Positions 8,967-18,180 of a stretch of DNA of 64,000 nucleotides are shown one piece after another (within the stretch, counting starts at the first letter, position 1; each line of letters opens with the position of its first letter). The DNA is from Methyloversatilis discipulorum (GTDB lineage: Bacteria; Pseudomonadota; Gammaproteobacteria; Burkholderiales; Rhodocyclaceae). The notes below the pieces were generated by a model. The model made no database searches and was not told the origin of the DNA. It saw only the letters and a program-made list of their open reading frames with translations. The translations under genes and the position numbers were made by a program. Location: the NCBI RefSeq assembly GCF_000385375.1, contig NZ_ARVV01000001.1:434001-498000 (forward strand), read 5' to 3'.

Positions 8967-9115
8967 CGGGCAGCTCCGACGTTCGAAGACGATCGACTAT
9001 ACCAAAAGGCTTTTGCCTGTCCGGCAGGCCCCGGGCGCCTTTCGGGGACGTCTTGTTGCATAGCGCACGAAAGCAGGTGCGACCCGCCGCCAAGGGCGGG
9101 CCGATGCTGCCGGGT

Positions 9116-9439
9116 TCAGGTCTTCGAGCACTCGCTGATGAAGGTCTTGCGCTCGTCTCCCTTCAGCGATTTGGCGCTGGCTTCGGCGCGACACTGTTTC
9201 TTGCGCGCCGCAGCATCGTCGGATGCATCTGCAGTCCGCGTCGCCTCGCTCTTGCCGGACGACAGGCAGCTGCTCATGAAGGACTTGCGCTCGTCGCCCT
9301 TCAGCGACTTTTCCTTCGCCTCCTTGTTGCAGGCTCGCATCCTGTCCTGCTGCGGGCCGGCGACGGCGGCATGCGGGAAGGTGGCGAGCAGGGTGATGCT
9401 GACGAGTGTGCAGCTGAGCGTACGGCGGGTATTCGGCAT
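9116..9439 (-). CDS. PsiF-repeat exported protein
   Basis: This is a 107-residue secreted protein. After a signal peptide (cleavage near AVA-G) it carries two PsiF repeats. Each has a Cys followed by SLKGDERKxFxSxC, near residues 40-60 and 85-105. PsiF in Escherichia coli is a phosphate-starvation-inducible periplasmic protein of unknown function. The ATG at 9439 is preceded by CAGGAG; the upstream frame extension is not credible. It lies upstream of and parallel to the exported-protein/kinase genes but is separated by 149 bases, so co-transcription is uncertain. Confidence 0.85.
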   Translation of the reverse strand: MPNTRRTLSCTLVSITLLATFPHAAVAGPQQDRMRACNKEAKEKSLKGDERKSFMSSCLSSGKSEATRTADASDDAAARKKQCRAEASAKSLKGDERKTFISECSKT

Positions 9440-9545
9440 GACTGAGCTCCTGGCTGTGCAGCATGAAATGACAATACCGACGGCAGCCCGGGGGGCTGCC
9501 GTCGTGCATGTTATGCATATGTCATCGTCATGTACAGTCGCCGGG

Positions 9546-10481
9546 TCAGCCGTCCTCCCCACCCAGGGCGCGGCGCTGGCGTTCGACGAATTCGAGCGTC
9601 GAATCGATGCCGCGGAAACTCAGTATCGTGGTGCGCACGGCGGCCTCGACCAGCACCGCCAGGTTGCGGCCGGCGGCAACCGGAATGACCACCTTGCGTA
9701 TCTTCACGCCGAGGATGTCCATCACCTCGTTGTCCAGCGGCATGCGCGTGGCTTCGGGCAGGCCGGTCACCTGCTTCTGCAGATGCACGACCAGTTGCAG
9801 CTTCATCTTGCGCCGACAGGCGGTTTCGCCGAATACGGTGCGGATGTTCAGTACGCCCAGCCCGCGCACTTCGAGGAAGTCCTTCAGCAGTTCCGGGCAG
9901 CGTCCTTCGAGCACATTGGGCGCGATGCGCGAAATGTCGACGCAATCGTCGGCCACCAGGCCGTGGCCGCGCGAAATCAGTTCCAGCGCCAGTTCGCTCT
10001 TGCCGACGCCGGAGTCACCGGTGATCAGCACACCCATGCCCAGCACGTCCATCGACACGCCGTGCAGCGTGGTCTGGTCCGCCAGCTCGCGCGCGAGATA
10101 GGCGCGCAGCTGGTCGATGACCGAGGCGGCGCTGCGTTGCGTGGTCATCAGCGGGATGCCGCGACTGGCACAGCCGCTGCGGATGGCGGGCGGCGGATCG
10201 GCACCGTCGGCGACGATGAAGGCGGGCGGGCGGGCGTCGAGCAGGGTATCGACGATGTCCTCGACCTTGCGCGTCGATACGCTCTCCGCCCACAGGATTT
10301 CCGGCACGCCGACAACCTGTATGCGCCGGGTGTGGATGGTGTTCAGGTGACCGACCAGGTCGGCCGGTGACAGACCGATCTGGTCGGCGACGATCAGCGT
10401 TTCACCGCTGCCGCACTGCCATTGCAGGCGCAGCCGGTCGCGATTGTCCTCAAACAGCCGCGCGACGCTGAGTTTCCGCAT
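9546..10481 (-). CDS. hprK: HPr kinase/phosphorylase
   Basis: This 311-residue protein has the HprK layout: an N-terminal domain with the HPrK_N fold, then a C-terminal kinase domain with a P-loop GDSGVGKS at about 155-162. The HprK signature VRGLGVLNI follows near residue 205. It phosphorylates and dephosphorylates a serine of HPr in the proteobacterial PTS. The start codon lies 32 bases inside the end of ptsN, so the two are co-translated. In betaproteobacteria this pair normally closes the rpoN cluster, as here. The next gene downstream is the PsiF protein, also on the minus strand, after 106 bases. Confidence 0.96.
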   Translation of the reverse strand: MRKLSVARLFEDNRDRLRLQWQCGSGETLIVADQIGLSPADLVGHLNTIHTRRIQVVGVPEILWAESVSTRKVEDIVDTLLDARPPAFIVADGADPPPAIRSGCASRGIPLMTTQRSAASVIDQLRAYLARELADQTTLHGVSMDVLGMGVLITGDSGVGKSELALELISRGHGLVADDCVDISRIAPNVLEGRCPELLKDFLEVRGLGVLNIRTVFGETACRRKMKLQLVVHLQKQVTGLPEATRMPLDNEVMDILGVKIRKVVIPVAAGRNLAVLVEAAVRTTILSFRGIDSTLEFVERQRRALGGEDG

Positions 10482-10938
10482 GCGCGGGCTGCCAGGCTGT
10501 GAACAGGGTATGGATGGCGGGTACGTCGGCGGCCTGCATCAGCTGTTCGCGGAATGCCTTGTCGGCAAACATCTGTGCCAGCTCGGACAGGATCTGCAGA
10601 TGCAGTTCGGTCGCCTGCTCCGGGACCAGCAGCACGAACAGGAGATTGACCGGACGGCCGTCCGGCGCATCAAAAGCGACCGGGTTTTCCAGTCGCACGA
10701 AGCCGCCGATGGCTTCCTTCAGTCCCTTGATGCGGCCATGAGGAATGGCCACACCCTGGCCGAGGCCGGTCGAACCGAGCTTTTCGCGCGCGAACAGGCT
10801 GTCGAAGACCTGGCTGCGGGCGATGCCCTGGTTGTTTTCGAAAAGCAGGCCGGCTTGTTCGAACACACGCTTCTTGCTGCTGGCGTCGAGGCCGAGGCAG
10901 ATGTTCGAAACGGGCAACAGCTTTGCGATAAGCGTCAT
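10450..10938 (-). CDS. ptsN: Nitrogen-PTS enzyme IIA (EIIA-Ntr)
   Basis: This is a 162-residue PTS EIIA of the fructose/nitrogen type. The phospho-accepting histidine is in GVAIPHGR near residue 66. The N-terminal LIAKLLPVSNICLGLDASSKKRVFE is typical of PtsN. It is a regulatory phosphocarrier of the nitrogen PTS, which affects potassium transport and sigma-54-linked nitrogen control rather than sugar uptake. The ATG at 10938 is chosen over an in-frame GTG-like position upstream. It overlaps hprK by 32 bases and is separated from hpf by 122 bases that contain a promoter-like TATAAT. Confidence 0.95.
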   Translation of the reverse strand: MTLIAKLLPVSNICLGLDASSKKRVFEQAGLLFENNQGIARSQVFDSLFAREKLGSTGLGQGVAIPHGRIKGLKEAIGGFVRLENPVAFDAPDGRPVNLLFVLLVPEQATELHLQILSELAQMFADKAFREQLMQAADVPAIHTLFTAWQPAHAETQRRAAV

Positions 10939-11030
10939 GTCAGGGGCTACTCCGAACACGCGGCGGGCGCGGTACCGAGGTTAACGGTCGCCGCGCCGGA
11001 AAAGTTGATTGCACTGCAACAAGGCCGCGG

Positions 11031-11036
11031 ATTATA
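11031..11036 (-). promoter_or_regulatory. Candidate -10 element for ptsN-hprK
   Basis: Read on the minus strand, the bases give a perfect TATAAT, 93 bases before the ptsN start codon in the gap after hpf. No good -35 hexamer is seen at 16-18 bases, so this is at best a weak or activated promoter. It would let ptsN-hprK be expressed apart from rpoN-hpf. Confidence 0.35.
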
Positions 11037-11060
11037 CGCCCCTGGCAGCGGGCAATCGTT

Positions 11061-11381
11061 TCATTCTGCCGCCTGGTGCTTCAGTGCCTCACGGGTGTGT
11101 TCGCCGGACTTCTCCTTGTGCTTCAGTACCTGGCGATCGAGCTTGTCGATCAGGTTGTCGAGCGTCGCGTACATGTCCTCGCTTTCGGCTTCCACGAAGA
11201 TGTCCTTGCCGCGGACGTGCAGCGTGACTTCCGCCTTCTGTCGCAGCTTTTCCACCGACAGGATGACGGAAACGCTGGTCACGTGGTCGAAATGGCGGAT
11301 CACGCGGTCGAGTTTCGTTTCGACGTATTCGCGGATGGCCGGGGTGACTTCGAGGTGATGGCCGGTGATGGTGAGGTTCAT
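11061..11381 (-). CDS. hpf: Ribosome hibernation-promoting factor, short form
   Basis: This is a 106-residue HPF/RaiA-type protein. It begins [24 protein letters not shown] and has the family's basic beta-alpha-beta body, with [14 protein letters not shown] and a [22 protein letters not shown] helix. It binds the small subunit in the mRNA/tRNA channel and promotes 100S ribosome formation in stationary phase. It lacks the long C-terminal dimerisation domain. GGAGG lies 6 bases before the ATG. It sits in the standard position between rpoN and ptsN. Confidence 0.95.
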   Translation of the reverse strand: MNLTITGHHLEVTPAIREYVETKLDRVIRHFDHVTSVSVILSVEKLRQKAEVTLHVRGKDIFVEAESEDMYATLDNLIDKLDRQVLKHKEKSGEHTREALKHQAAE

Positions 11382-11444
11382 GCTGCCTCCTTTCGTTACG
11401 GGACGAAAAATGCGTGGCGATCGGGTCGGTCGATGTGATCGGTC

Positions 11445-12887
11445 TCAGATCGCCTTGCGCACGCTGACCGGCGGGATGTTCAGGGACTCGCGGTACTTGG
11501 CGATGGTGCGCCGCGCAACGACGATGCCCTGCTGGCCCAGTATTTCCGCGATGCGCGAGTCCGACAGCGGACGCTTTGCATCCTCGGCGCCCACCAACTG
11601 GCGGATGAGCGCGCGGATCGCGGTGGCCGAACAGGCCCCGCCACTTTCGGTCGCCACATGGCTGCCGAAGAAATACTTCAGTTCGAACAGTCCGCGCGTC
11701 GTCGCCATGTACTTCTGCGAGGTGACACGCGAAATGGTGGATTCGTGCAATTCGAGCGTTTCGGCGATCTCGCGCAGCGTCAGCGGCCGCATCGCCACCT
11801 CGCCGAACTCGAAGAACTGGCGCTGCCGCTCGACGATGGCCTGCGACACGCGCAGGATGGTGTCGAAGCGCTGCTGCACGTTCTTGATCAGCCACTTGGC
11901 TTCCTGCAGCTGGCCGGACAGCCCGCTGCCGCGCTGACCCTGCAGGATTTCCGCGTACAGCCGGTTGATGCGCAGGCGCGGCATCGCGTCCGGGTTGAGC
12001 AGGGCCGTCCATTGGCCGCGCACCTTGCGCACCACCACGTCGGGCACGATGTAGCGCGCGTCGATCGGCGCGAACTGCGCGCCCGGGCGCGGGTTCAGCG
12101 AGCGGATCAGGGTCTGCGCGGCACGCAGCAGTTCCTCGTCGCAGCCGACGGCGCGACGGATCTTGGCGAAATCGCGCGCGGCCAGCAGGTCGATGTGCTG
12201 GTCGATGATGATGCGCGCAAGCCGCGACACCTCGTCTGTCGGCAACGCGTTGAGCTGCAGCAGCAGGCATTCACGCGGATCGCGCGCGCCGACGCCGACC
12301 GGGTCGAAGTTCTGCAGCTGGCGCAGCGCGATCGACAGGTCGTCGAGATCGATGTCGGCCTCTTCCGGCAGCAGCTCGACCAGTTCGGTCAGCTCCTGGT
12401 TCAGGTAGCCGTCGTCGTCCAGCGCCTCGATCAGCAGGCGGATCAGGTAGCGGTCGCGCTCGCTCATCTGCGACAGCGCGAGCTGGCCGCACAGGTGGTC
12501 GCGCAGCGAGGTGCCGGCGGCCTGCACGTCCTGATAGTCGCCGTCCTCGTCGTCGCCGCCGCTGCGCGAGCCGTAGCTGCCGCTTTCGCCGGACCAGTCG
12601 TCCATGTCGGCGCTGCTGGCGCTTTCCTGAGCGCGCTGCTCTTCCTGCTGGGCGTCCGCACTCTCCTGCGGCGTGCTGTCACGCGTCTCACCCATGCTGT
12701 CCTGCGGCGGCTGGTAGTTCGCGACCGGCTCGCTGTCGTCACGCTCGAGCATCGGGTTCTCGTCCAGGAAGCGTTCGATCTCCTGGTTGAACTCGATGGT
12801 CGACAGCTGCAGCAGCCGGATGGACTGCTGCAGTTGCGGCGTGAGCGCAAGATGCTGGGAAAGTTTGAGTTGCAGCGACTGCTTCAT
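11445..12887 (-). CDS. rpoN: RNA polymerase sigma-54 factor
   Basis: This is a 480-residue sigma-54. The Gln/Leu-rich activator-interacting region I is at the N-terminus (LKLSQHLALTPQLQQSIRLLQLS) and is followed by an acidic region II. The core-binding domain comes next, then the C-terminal DNA-binding part with the RpoN box ARRTIAKYRESL close to the end. It directs transcription from -24/-12 promoters under ATP-dependent activators. I use the ATG at 12887; an in-frame TTG three codons upstream is also possible. Its ribosome binding site is weak, which suggests coupling to lptB, which ends 20 bases before. Confidence 0.96.
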   Translation of the reverse strand: MKQSLQLKLSQHLALTPQLQQSIRLLQLSTIEFNQEIERFLDENPMLERDDSEPVANYQPPQDSMGETRDSTPQESADAQQEEQRAQESASSADMDDWSGESGSYGSRSGGDDEDGDYQDVQAAGTSLRDHLCGQLALSQMSERDRYLIRLLIEALDDDGYLNQELTELVELLPEEADIDLDDLSIALRQLQNFDPVGVGARDPRECLLLQLNALPTDEVSRLARIIIDQHIDLLAARDFAKIRRAVGCDEELLRAAQTLIRSLNPRPGAQFAPIDARYIVPDVVVRKVRGQWTALLNPDAMPRLRINRLYAEILQGQRGSGLSGQLQEAKWLIKNVQQRFDTILRVSQAIVERQRQFFEFGEVAMRPLTLREIAETLELHESTISRVTSQKYMATTRGLFELKYFFGSHVATESGGACSATAIRALIRQLVGAEDAKRPLSDSRIAEILGQQGIVVARRTIAKYRESLNIPPVSVRKAI

Positions 12888-12907
12888 GGTGTGCAAATTT
12901 CGGCGGT

Positions 12908-13648
12908 CTAGAGGCGGAAGTGTTCGCCGAGATAGACCTTCCTGACGCTCTCGTTATACACGATTTCTTCCGGCCGGCCGCTCGCCAGTACCTCACCGGC
13001 GTTGATGATGTAGGCGCGATCGCAGATGCCCAGCGTCTCGCGCACATTGTGATCGGTGATCAGTACGCCGATGCCGCGCTCCTTCAGGAAACGGATGGTT
13101 TTCTGGATGTCGATGACGGCGATCGGGTCCACGCCGGCGAACGGTTCGTCGAGCAGGATGAAGCGTGGCGAGGTGGCCAGCGCGCGGGCGATTTCGACGC
13201 GGCGGCGCTCGCCGCCGGACAGCGCCGCGGCCGGGCTCTTGCGCAGGTGGCCGATGCCCAGCTCCTCCAGCAGTTCGTCCAGCCGGGCGGCGCGCCGGGT
13301 CGCGTCCTTCTCGTTCAGCTCGAGGATGGCGAGGATGTTCTCCTCGACGTCCAGCTTGCGGAACACCGAATTTTCCTGCGGCAGGTAGGACAGCCCCTCG
13401 TGCGCCCGCCGGTGGATGGGCAGATGGGTGAGCCGTTCGCCGTCGAGGTGGATTTCGCCGCCGTCGGCGCTGACCAGGCCGACGATCATGTAGAAACAGG
13501 TGGTCTTGCCGGCGCCGTTCGGGCCCAGCAGACCGATCACCTCGCCACTGCCGACCTCGAAGGACACGTCCTTCACCACCGGGCGCGATTTGTACTTTTT
13601 GCGCAGCCGCTCGACCTTGAGCCGGCTGGCGGTCCGGGATTCACTCAT
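12908..13648 (-). CDS. lptB: LPS export ABC transporter ATP-binding protein
   Basis: This is a 246-residue ABC ATPase: Walker [10 protein letters not shown] near residue 40, Q-loop YLPQE, signature [15 protein letters not shown], Walker [11 protein letters not shown] and H-loop DHNVRE. The sequence is characteristic of LptB, which powers LPS extraction by LptFG from the inner membrane. The ATG at 13648 lies 8 bases inside the end of recX. The usual upstream partners lptC and lptA are not here; recA-recX take that place. Downstream rpoN keeps the classic order. Confidence 0.95.
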   Translation of the reverse strand: MSESRTASRLKVERLRKKYKSRPVVKDVSFEVGSGEVIGLLGPNGAGKTTCFYMIVGLVSADGGEIHLDGERLTHLPIHRRAHEGLSYLPQENSVFRKLDVEENILAILELNEKDATRRAARLDELLEELGIGHLRKSPAAALSGGERRRVEIARALATSPRFILLDEPFAGVDPIAVIDIQKTIRFLKERGIGVLITDHNVRETLGICDRAYIINAGEVLASGRPEEIVYNESVRKVYLGEHFRL

Positions 13649-14084
13649 CTTGTTCGGGTTGTTCGCGCAATACCTTGTGAATGCTATCGGCGGAAAAGCC
13701 GCGGGATTGCAGAAATCTTGCCTGTTTCGCCCAGCTTTTGGCATCTGACGGCCGGGCGTCGAACTTGCGCGCCCACACCGCGCGGGCGCGGGCGGCTTCG
13801 TCGTCGCCGACGGCGGCCAGCGCATCCGCCACGTCGGCATCGGCCACGCCGCGCTGCTTCAGGTCGTACTGCAGCCGGCGGGTGCCGAAGCGCGCCGCGC
13901 GGGACGATACGAACTGTCCGGCGAAACGGCTATCGGACAGCAGTCCGCATTCCTCGAAACGGACGAGCAGGGCGGCGATCTCGTCCTCGTCGCCGTCCTC
14001 GCGCAACTTACGCGCCAGTTCCGCCCGGCTGTGGTCGCGCCGCGCGAGCAGGCGCAAAGCCTTCTCGCGCAGCGCGGCGTTCAC
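13641..14084 (-). CDS. recX: Recombination regulator RecX
   Basis: This is a 147-residue RecX with the three-repeat helical layout: [20 protein letters not shown], then [14 protein letters not shown], then a region with [11 protein letters not shown]. It binds RecA filaments and limits their activity. Its ATG overlaps the recA stop codon in ATGA, so translation is coupled to recA. The C-terminal end overlaps the lptB start by 8 bases. Confidence 0.93.
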   Translation of the reverse strand: MNAALREKALRLLARRDHSRAELARKLREDGDEDEIAALLVRFEECGLLSDSRFAGQFVSSRAARFGTRRLQYDLKQRGVADADVADALAAVGDDEAARARAVWARKFDARPSDAKSWAKQARFLQSRGFSADSIHKVLREQPEQDE

Positions 14085-15115
14085 GCGGCGTCCGCCTTGC
14101 TGTCCGGCGCGATCACTGCCAGTTCGGGCATGCCGCAGGCAACGCGCACCTTGTTCTCGATCTCGCGGGCCATCGCCGGATTGGCGCGCAGGAATTCGCG
14201 CACATTGTCCTTGCCCTGGCCGATGCGGTCGCCGCTGTAGGAATACCAGGCGCCGGACTTCTCGACGAACTTGTGCAGCACGCCCAGTTCGATGATTTCG
14301 CCTTCGCGCGAGATGCCCTCGCCGTACAGGATGTCGAACTCGGCCTGCTTGAACGGCGGCGCCACCTTGTTCTTGACGACCTTGACGCGGGTTTCCGAGC
14401 CGACCACCTCTTCGCCCTTCTTGATCGCGCCGGTGCGGCGGATGTCCAGGCGGACCGAGGCGTAGAACTTCAGCGCATTGCCGCCGGTGGTGGTTTCCGG
14501 GTTGCCGAACATGACGCCGATCTTCATCCGGATCTGGTTGATGAAGATGACCAGCGTGTTCGTGCGCTTGATGTTGGCGGTCAGCTTGCGCAGCGCCTGA
14601 CTCATCAGGCGGGCCTGCAGGCCGGGCAGCGAATCACCCATCTCGCCTTCGATTTCGGCCTTCGGCGTCAGTGCGGCGACCGAGTCGATGACGATGATGT
14701 CCACACCGCCCGAGCGCACCAGCATGTCGGCGATTTCCAGCGCCTGTTCGCCGGTGTCCGGCTGCGAAATGAGCAGGTCGTCGATGCGCACGCCCAGCTT
14801 GCCGGCGTACTGCACGTCGAGTGCGTGTTCGGCGTCGATGAAGGCCGCGGTGCCGCCGAGCTTCTGCATTTCGGCGATCACCTGCAGCGTCAGCGTGGTC
14901 TTGCCGGACGATTCCGGGCCGTAGATCTCGACCACGCGGCCGCGCGGCAGGCCGCCGATGCCGAGGGCGATGTCCAGCCCGAGCGAACCGGTCGACACCG
15001 CCTGGATGTCGTTTTCGAGCTGGCCGTCGCTCATGCGCATGATCGAGCCCTTGCCGAACTGCTTCTCGATCTGCGCGAGCGCTGCGGCGAGCGCCTTGGC
15101 CTTGCTGTCGTCCAT
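14081..15115 (-). CDS. recA: Recombinase RecA
   Basis: This is a 344-residue RecA of standard length. Walker A is GPESSGKTT near residue 65 and the Walker B strand is [22 protein letters not shown]. The L2 loop includes [25 protein letters not shown]. It catalyses strand exchange and LexA self-cleavage in DNA repair. The start at 15115 follows AGGAAAGG. There are only 29 bases between the cinA-like stop and this start, so any dedicated promoter must lie inside cinA. I see no palindromic CTGT-N8-ACAG LexA box there. Confidence 0.98.
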   Translation of the reverse strand: MDDSKAKALAAALAQIEKQFGKGSIMRMSDGQLENDIQAVSTGSLGLDIALGIGGLPRGRVVEIYGPESSGKTTLTLQVIAEMQKLGGTAAFIDAEHALDVQYAGKLGVRIDDLLISQPDTGEQALEIADMLVRSGGVDIIVIDSVAALTPKAEIEGEMGDSLPGLQARLMSQALRKLTANIKRTNTLVIFINQIRMKIGVMFGNPETTTGGNALKFYASVRLDIRRTGAIKKGEEVVGSETRVKVVKNKVAPPFKQAEFDILYGEGISREGEIIELGVLHKFVEKSGAWYSYSGDRIGQGKDNVREFLRANPAMAREIENKVRVACGMPELAVIAPDSKADAA

Positions 15116-15144
15116 GCTGAATCCTTTCCTGGGTATGCGGTCGA

Positions 15145-15666
15145 TTATGGCACAGTTCTTGCCACAGGGTCTTTTGGCGTGCCTCCCAGCAAAGCCAGGA
15201 GCACGGCCAGTGTATGACATGCGGATTGACGGCGGACCGCTTCGCGGTCGCCGTCGAAATGCAGGGTTTCGCTGCGGCTGCGGCCGTCGGCCAGCGCCCA
15301 GCCGAAGCAGACGGTGCCCACCGGCTTGCCCGGTACCGCGCCGCCGGGGCCGGCGATGCCGGTGATCGACAGTGCGACCGTGGCGTCCGAATGCGCCAGC
15401 GCGCCGCGCGCCATCGCCAGCGCCACCGCTTCGCTGACGGCGCCGTGCGCCTTCAGCGTGGCTTCGGGCACGCCCAGCATGCGCTGCTTGGCGGCGTTCG
15501 AGTAGGTGACGAAACCGCAGTCGAACCAGGCCGAACTGCCGGCGGTGGCGGTGACGATCTCCGCCACCCAGCCGCCGGTGCACGATTCGGCGGTGGCGAG
15601 CACGGCGCCGGCCGCTTTCAATGCGGCGCCCACCTCGACCGACAGGGTCTGCAGATCGGCGTCCAT
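15145..15666 (-). CDS. pncC: CinA C-terminal-domain nicotinamide-nucleotide amidohydrolase
   Basis: This 173-residue protein consists only of the CinA C-terminal domain. It has the ESCTGG motif near residue 27 and the TGIAGPGG motif near 105. This domain deamidates NMN to NaMN in pyridine nucleotide salvage. The N-terminal COG1058 domain of full CinA is absent, as in E. coli PncC (YgaD). The start shares its A with the pgpA stop (TGATG). It lies directly before recA, the common cinA-recA linkage. Confidence 0.93.
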   Translation of the reverse strand: MDADLQTLSVEVGAALKAAGAVLATAESCTGGWVAEIVTATAGSSAWFDCGFVTYSNAAKQRMLGVPEATLKAHGAVSEAVALAMARGALAHSDATVALSITGIAGPGGAVPGKPVGTVCFGWALADGRSRSETLHFDGDREAVRRQSACHTLAVLLALLGGTPKDPVARTVP

Positions 15667-16166
15667 CAGAAGAAGCGCACGACCAGCAGGTGCAGCGCCG
15701 CGATCGACACCGCCGCGAACAGTGCGGCGATGGCGTCGTCCAGCATGACGCCGAAGCCGTTCTTCATGTTTACGTCCACCCAGCGCGCCGGTGGCGGCTT
15801 GAAGATGTCGAAGAAGCGGAACGCGAAGAAGGCGGCCAGCTGCCACCAGAAATCGACCGGCGTCACCCACAGCACCAGCCAGAAGGCGACGATTTCGTCC
15901 CACACGATGGCGCCGTGGTCGGCCACGCCGAGCGCGCGACCGGTGCGCTGGCAGCAGGCGCTGCCGAGCGCGAAGGCGATCAGCAGGAACAGCGCGAAGG
16001 CACCATCGGAAAACGAGGGCTTGATCAGCAGGTAGAGCGGCCAGGCGGCCAGCGTGCCCCAGGTGCCGGAGGCGAAGGGGATCAGGCCGCTGCCGAAGCC
16101 GCAGGCCAGCATGTGGGCCGGGTGGACGAGGAAGCCGGGTCCGGGATAGGGCGCTCTGGTTTTCAT
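15666..16166 (-). CDS. pgpA: Phosphatidylglycerophosphatase A
   Basis: This is a 166-residue membrane protein of the PgpA family. It has the N-terminal [19 protein letters not shown] signature, several hydrophobic segments and the acidic [14 protein letters not shown] motif in the middle. A second motif, [13 protein letters not shown], lies near the C-terminus. It removes phosphate from phosphatidylglycerophosphate in the inner membrane. It starts 15 bases after thiL, and the thiL-pgpA-cinA order is common in proteobacteria. It overlaps the next gene by one base. Confidence 0.93.
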   Translation of the reverse strand: MKTRAPYPGPGFLVHPAHMLACGFGSGLIPFASGTWGTLAAWPLYLLIKPSFSDGAFALFLLIAFALGSACCQRTGRALGVADHGAIVWDEIVAFWLVLWVTPVDFWWQLAAFFAFRFFDIFKPPPARWVDVNMKNGFGVMLDDAIAALFAAVSIAALHLLVVRFF

Positions 16167-16181
16167 GACTCAGGCGAAATT

Positions 16182-17144
16182 TCAGGCGAAATGGTCGTAA
16201 CCGCGTCTGCCGACCGGCAGTTCCGCGCCGGCGGCGTCGACCAGGCGCACGCCGTCGCCGGACTGCATCGCGCCGATGCGGGTGAGGGGCAGAGCCAGCC
16301 GGGCCGACAGCGCGGCGAGCGCGTCGTCGGCCTCGGGTGGTGCGCAGAACAGCAGTTCGTAATCGTCGCCGCCAGCCAGCAGCGCGTCGCGCGCCGCCGC
16401 ACCGTCGGTGCAGGCGGCGTGCAGTGCCGCCCAAGGCAGCGCCGCGTCGTCGACCACGGCGCCCAGACCGCTGGCACGGGCGATGTGGCCAAGGTCGGCC
16501 AGCAAGCCGTCGGACACGTCGATCATCGCCGTCGCCAGGCCCTGCAATGCGGCGCCGAGCGCGACACGCGGCTGCGGCTGTTCCAGTGCCGCGATGCATT
16601 CGTCGTGCGCGCTGCCGTGCAGCCGGACCTTGCCCAGCAGATCGGCCAGACCGAGTGCGGCGCGGCCGGGCTGGCCGGATATCCAGATGCCGTCGCCGGC
16701 ACGGGCGCCGCCGCGGCGTATCGCGCGGCCAGCCGCGATTTCGCCGAAGGCGGTCACGCACAGGTTGAGCGGGCCGCGCGTCGTGTCGCCGCCGATCAGA
16801 TCCACGCCGAAGGTGTCGGCACAGTCGAAGAAGCCGGCGGCGAAGGCGGCCAGCCAGTCGTGATCGACCTGCGGCAGCGACAGCGCCAGCGTGACCCAGC
16901 GCGGCACGGCACCCATCGCGGCGACGTCGGACAGATTTACCGCCAGCGCCTTCCAGCCGAGGCGTCGCGGATCGGTGTCCGGCAGGAAGTGGGTGCCGGC
17001 GACCAGCATGTCGCTGGTGATCGCCAGTTCGTGGCCGGGCGACGGACGGATGAGCGCGCAGTCGTCGCCCGGGCCGAGCGAGGTGATGCGCATCCGCATC
17101 GGTCGCACGAAGTGGCGGCGGATCAGGTCGAACTCGGGCGTCAT
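16182..17144 (-). CDS. thiL: Thiamine-monophosphate kinase
   Basis: This is a 320-residue ThiL. The N-terminal LGPGDDCALI, the Mg-binding GGDTTRGP near residue 120 and DVSDGLLADLGHI near 215 all match the family, as does GGDDYELLF in the C-terminal half. It phosphorylates thiamine monophosphate to thiamine diphosphate. It begins 72 bases after nusB, in a gap that contains an AT-rich palindrome. It is followed by pgpA. Confidence 0.96.
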   Translation of the reverse strand: MTPEFDLIRRHFVRPMRMRITSLGPGDDCALIRPSPGHELAITSDMLVAGTHFLPDTDPRRLGWKALAVNLSDVAAMGAVPRWVTLALSLPQVDHDWLAAFAAGFFDCADTFGVDLIGGDTTRGPLNLCVTAFGEIAAGRAIRRGGARAGDGIWISGQPGRAALGLADLLGKVRLHGSAHDECIAALEQPQPRVALGAALQGLATAMIDVSDGLLADLGHIARASGLGAVVDDAALPWAALHAACTDGAAARDALLAGGDDYELLFCAPPEADDALAALSARLALPLTRIGAMQSGDGVRLVDAAGAELPVGRRGYDHFA

Positions 17145-17185
17145 CCGGCGTCGGTACTCATGCAGGAAGTGCCATGCACGCCGTG

Positions 17186-17201
17186 TGCATATATATATGC
17201 A
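17186..17201. repeat. AT-rich perfect palindrome between nusB and thiL
   Basis: TGCATATATATATGCA is its own reverse complement and is the most AT-rich spot in this block. It lies in the 72-base gap between nusB and thiL, 42 bases before the thiL start. It could act as a -10 region or an operator, but no -35 partner is clear. Confidence 0.5.
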
Positions 17202-17216
17202 GCGTGCGGACGGCGC

Positions 17217-17684
17217 TCAGCCGCGCGGACGGTTGCGGGCGGCCTCGACCTCGACCGCGCGCAGCTGCGGCGCCAGCTTGTCGAGCACGCCGTTGACGAA
17301 CTTGTGGCCGTCGGCGCCGCCGAATTCCTTGGTCAGCTCGATCGCCTCGTTGATCACGACGCGGTAGGGCGTCTCGATCATGTTGGCCAGTTCGAAGGTG
17401 GCCACCAGCAGGATGGCGTGCTCGACCGGTGACAGCTCCTCCACCTTGCGGTCGAGGTGGGCTCCGAACTGCGCGCGCAGCGCCTCTGCGTTGTCCAGCG
17501 CGCCTTTCAGCAGCGTGCGGAAGAGCTTGTGGTCGACCTTGGAGAAGCCGGGGTCCTCGCTCAGGTGAGCGATGATGTCCGGCGCCTCGTTGCCCGACAG
17601 CAGCGACTGGTAAATGCCCTGCACCGCGTATTCACGGGCGAGGCGGCGGCTGGATTTGCGCGGGGCTTCGGGCTTGGCGTCCAT
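17217..17684 (-). CDS. nusB: Transcription antitermination factor NusB
   Basis: This 155-residue protein has the NusB all-helical pattern: RRLAREYAVQGIYQSLLSG, then FRTLLKGAL, then LSPVEHAILLVATFELA, and a terminal helix with INEAIELTKEFGG. With NusE it forms the boxA-binding complex that supports antitermination in rRNA operons. The ATG at 17684 is preferred to a TTG two codons upstream. It begins 2 bases after the ribH stop, which is the usual ribH-nusB linkage. Confidence 0.96.
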   Translation of the reverse strand: MDAKPEAPRKSSRRLAREYAVQGIYQSLLSGNEAPDIIAHLSEDPGFSKVDHKLFRTLLKGALDNAEALRAQFGAHLDRKVEELSPVEHAILLVATFELANMIETPYRVVINEAIELTKEFGGADGHKFVNGVLDKLAPQLRAVEVEAARNRPRG

Positions 17685-17686
17685 GT

Positions 17687-18160
17687 TCAATCCGTCAGTC
17701 GGGCGAGCAGGCGCGCCATTTCGACCGCGGCGCGACCGCAGTCGGCGCCCTTTTCGTGCATGCGGGCGATGGCCTGGTCGTCGTCCTCGGTGGTCAGCAC
17801 GCCATTCGCGATCGGTACGCCGGTCTTCAGCTGGATGTCCGCCACGCCGCGCGCCATTTCATTCGACACGATCTCGAAGTGGTAGGTCTCGCCGCGGATG
17901 ACCGCGCCGAGCGCGACCAGTGCGTCGTACTTGCCGGACAGCGCCAGGCGCTGCAGCGTCAGCGGCAGTTCGAGCGCACCGGGCACGGTGACGATCAGCG
18001 TGTCGGCCGGTGCCACGCCAAGCTTGCGCAGTTCGGCGCAACAGGCCGACAGCAGGCCGTTGCCGATGTCCGGATTGAAGCGGGCCATCGCGATGGCGAC
18101 GCGCAGACCTTTGCCGTCGAGGTTTTCCTCGATTTCAGGGATGTCGTTGAAGCGGGGCAT
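17687..18160 (-). CDS. ribH: 6,7-dimethyl-8-ribityllumazine synthase
   Basis: This is a 157-residue lumazine synthase. It shows the family motifs [25 protein letters not shown] and a C-terminal [11 protein letters not shown] stretch. It condenses 5-amino-6-ribitylaminouracil with 3,4-dihydroxy-2-butanone 4-phosphate, the product of the upstream RibB domain. It lies 20 bases after ribB(X) and 2 bases before nusB. The ribE, ribB and ribH genes are consecutive here. Confidence 0.97.
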   Translation of the reverse strand: MPRFNDIPEIEENLDGKGLRVAIAMARFNPDIGNGLLSACCAELRKLGVAPADTLIVTVPGALELPLTLQRLALSGKYDALVALGAVIRGETYHFEIVSNEMARGVADIQLKTGVPIANGVLTTEDDDQAIARMHEKGADCGRAAVEMARLLARLTD

Positions 18161-18180
18161 GGATATCTCGATCGAATTGT

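Noticed and set aside
15116..15170. LexA box before recA
   Set aside because: ACAG-N8-ACAG is present, but it is a direct repeat rather than the CTGT-N8-ACAG palindrome, and it lies at the end of the cinA-like gene.
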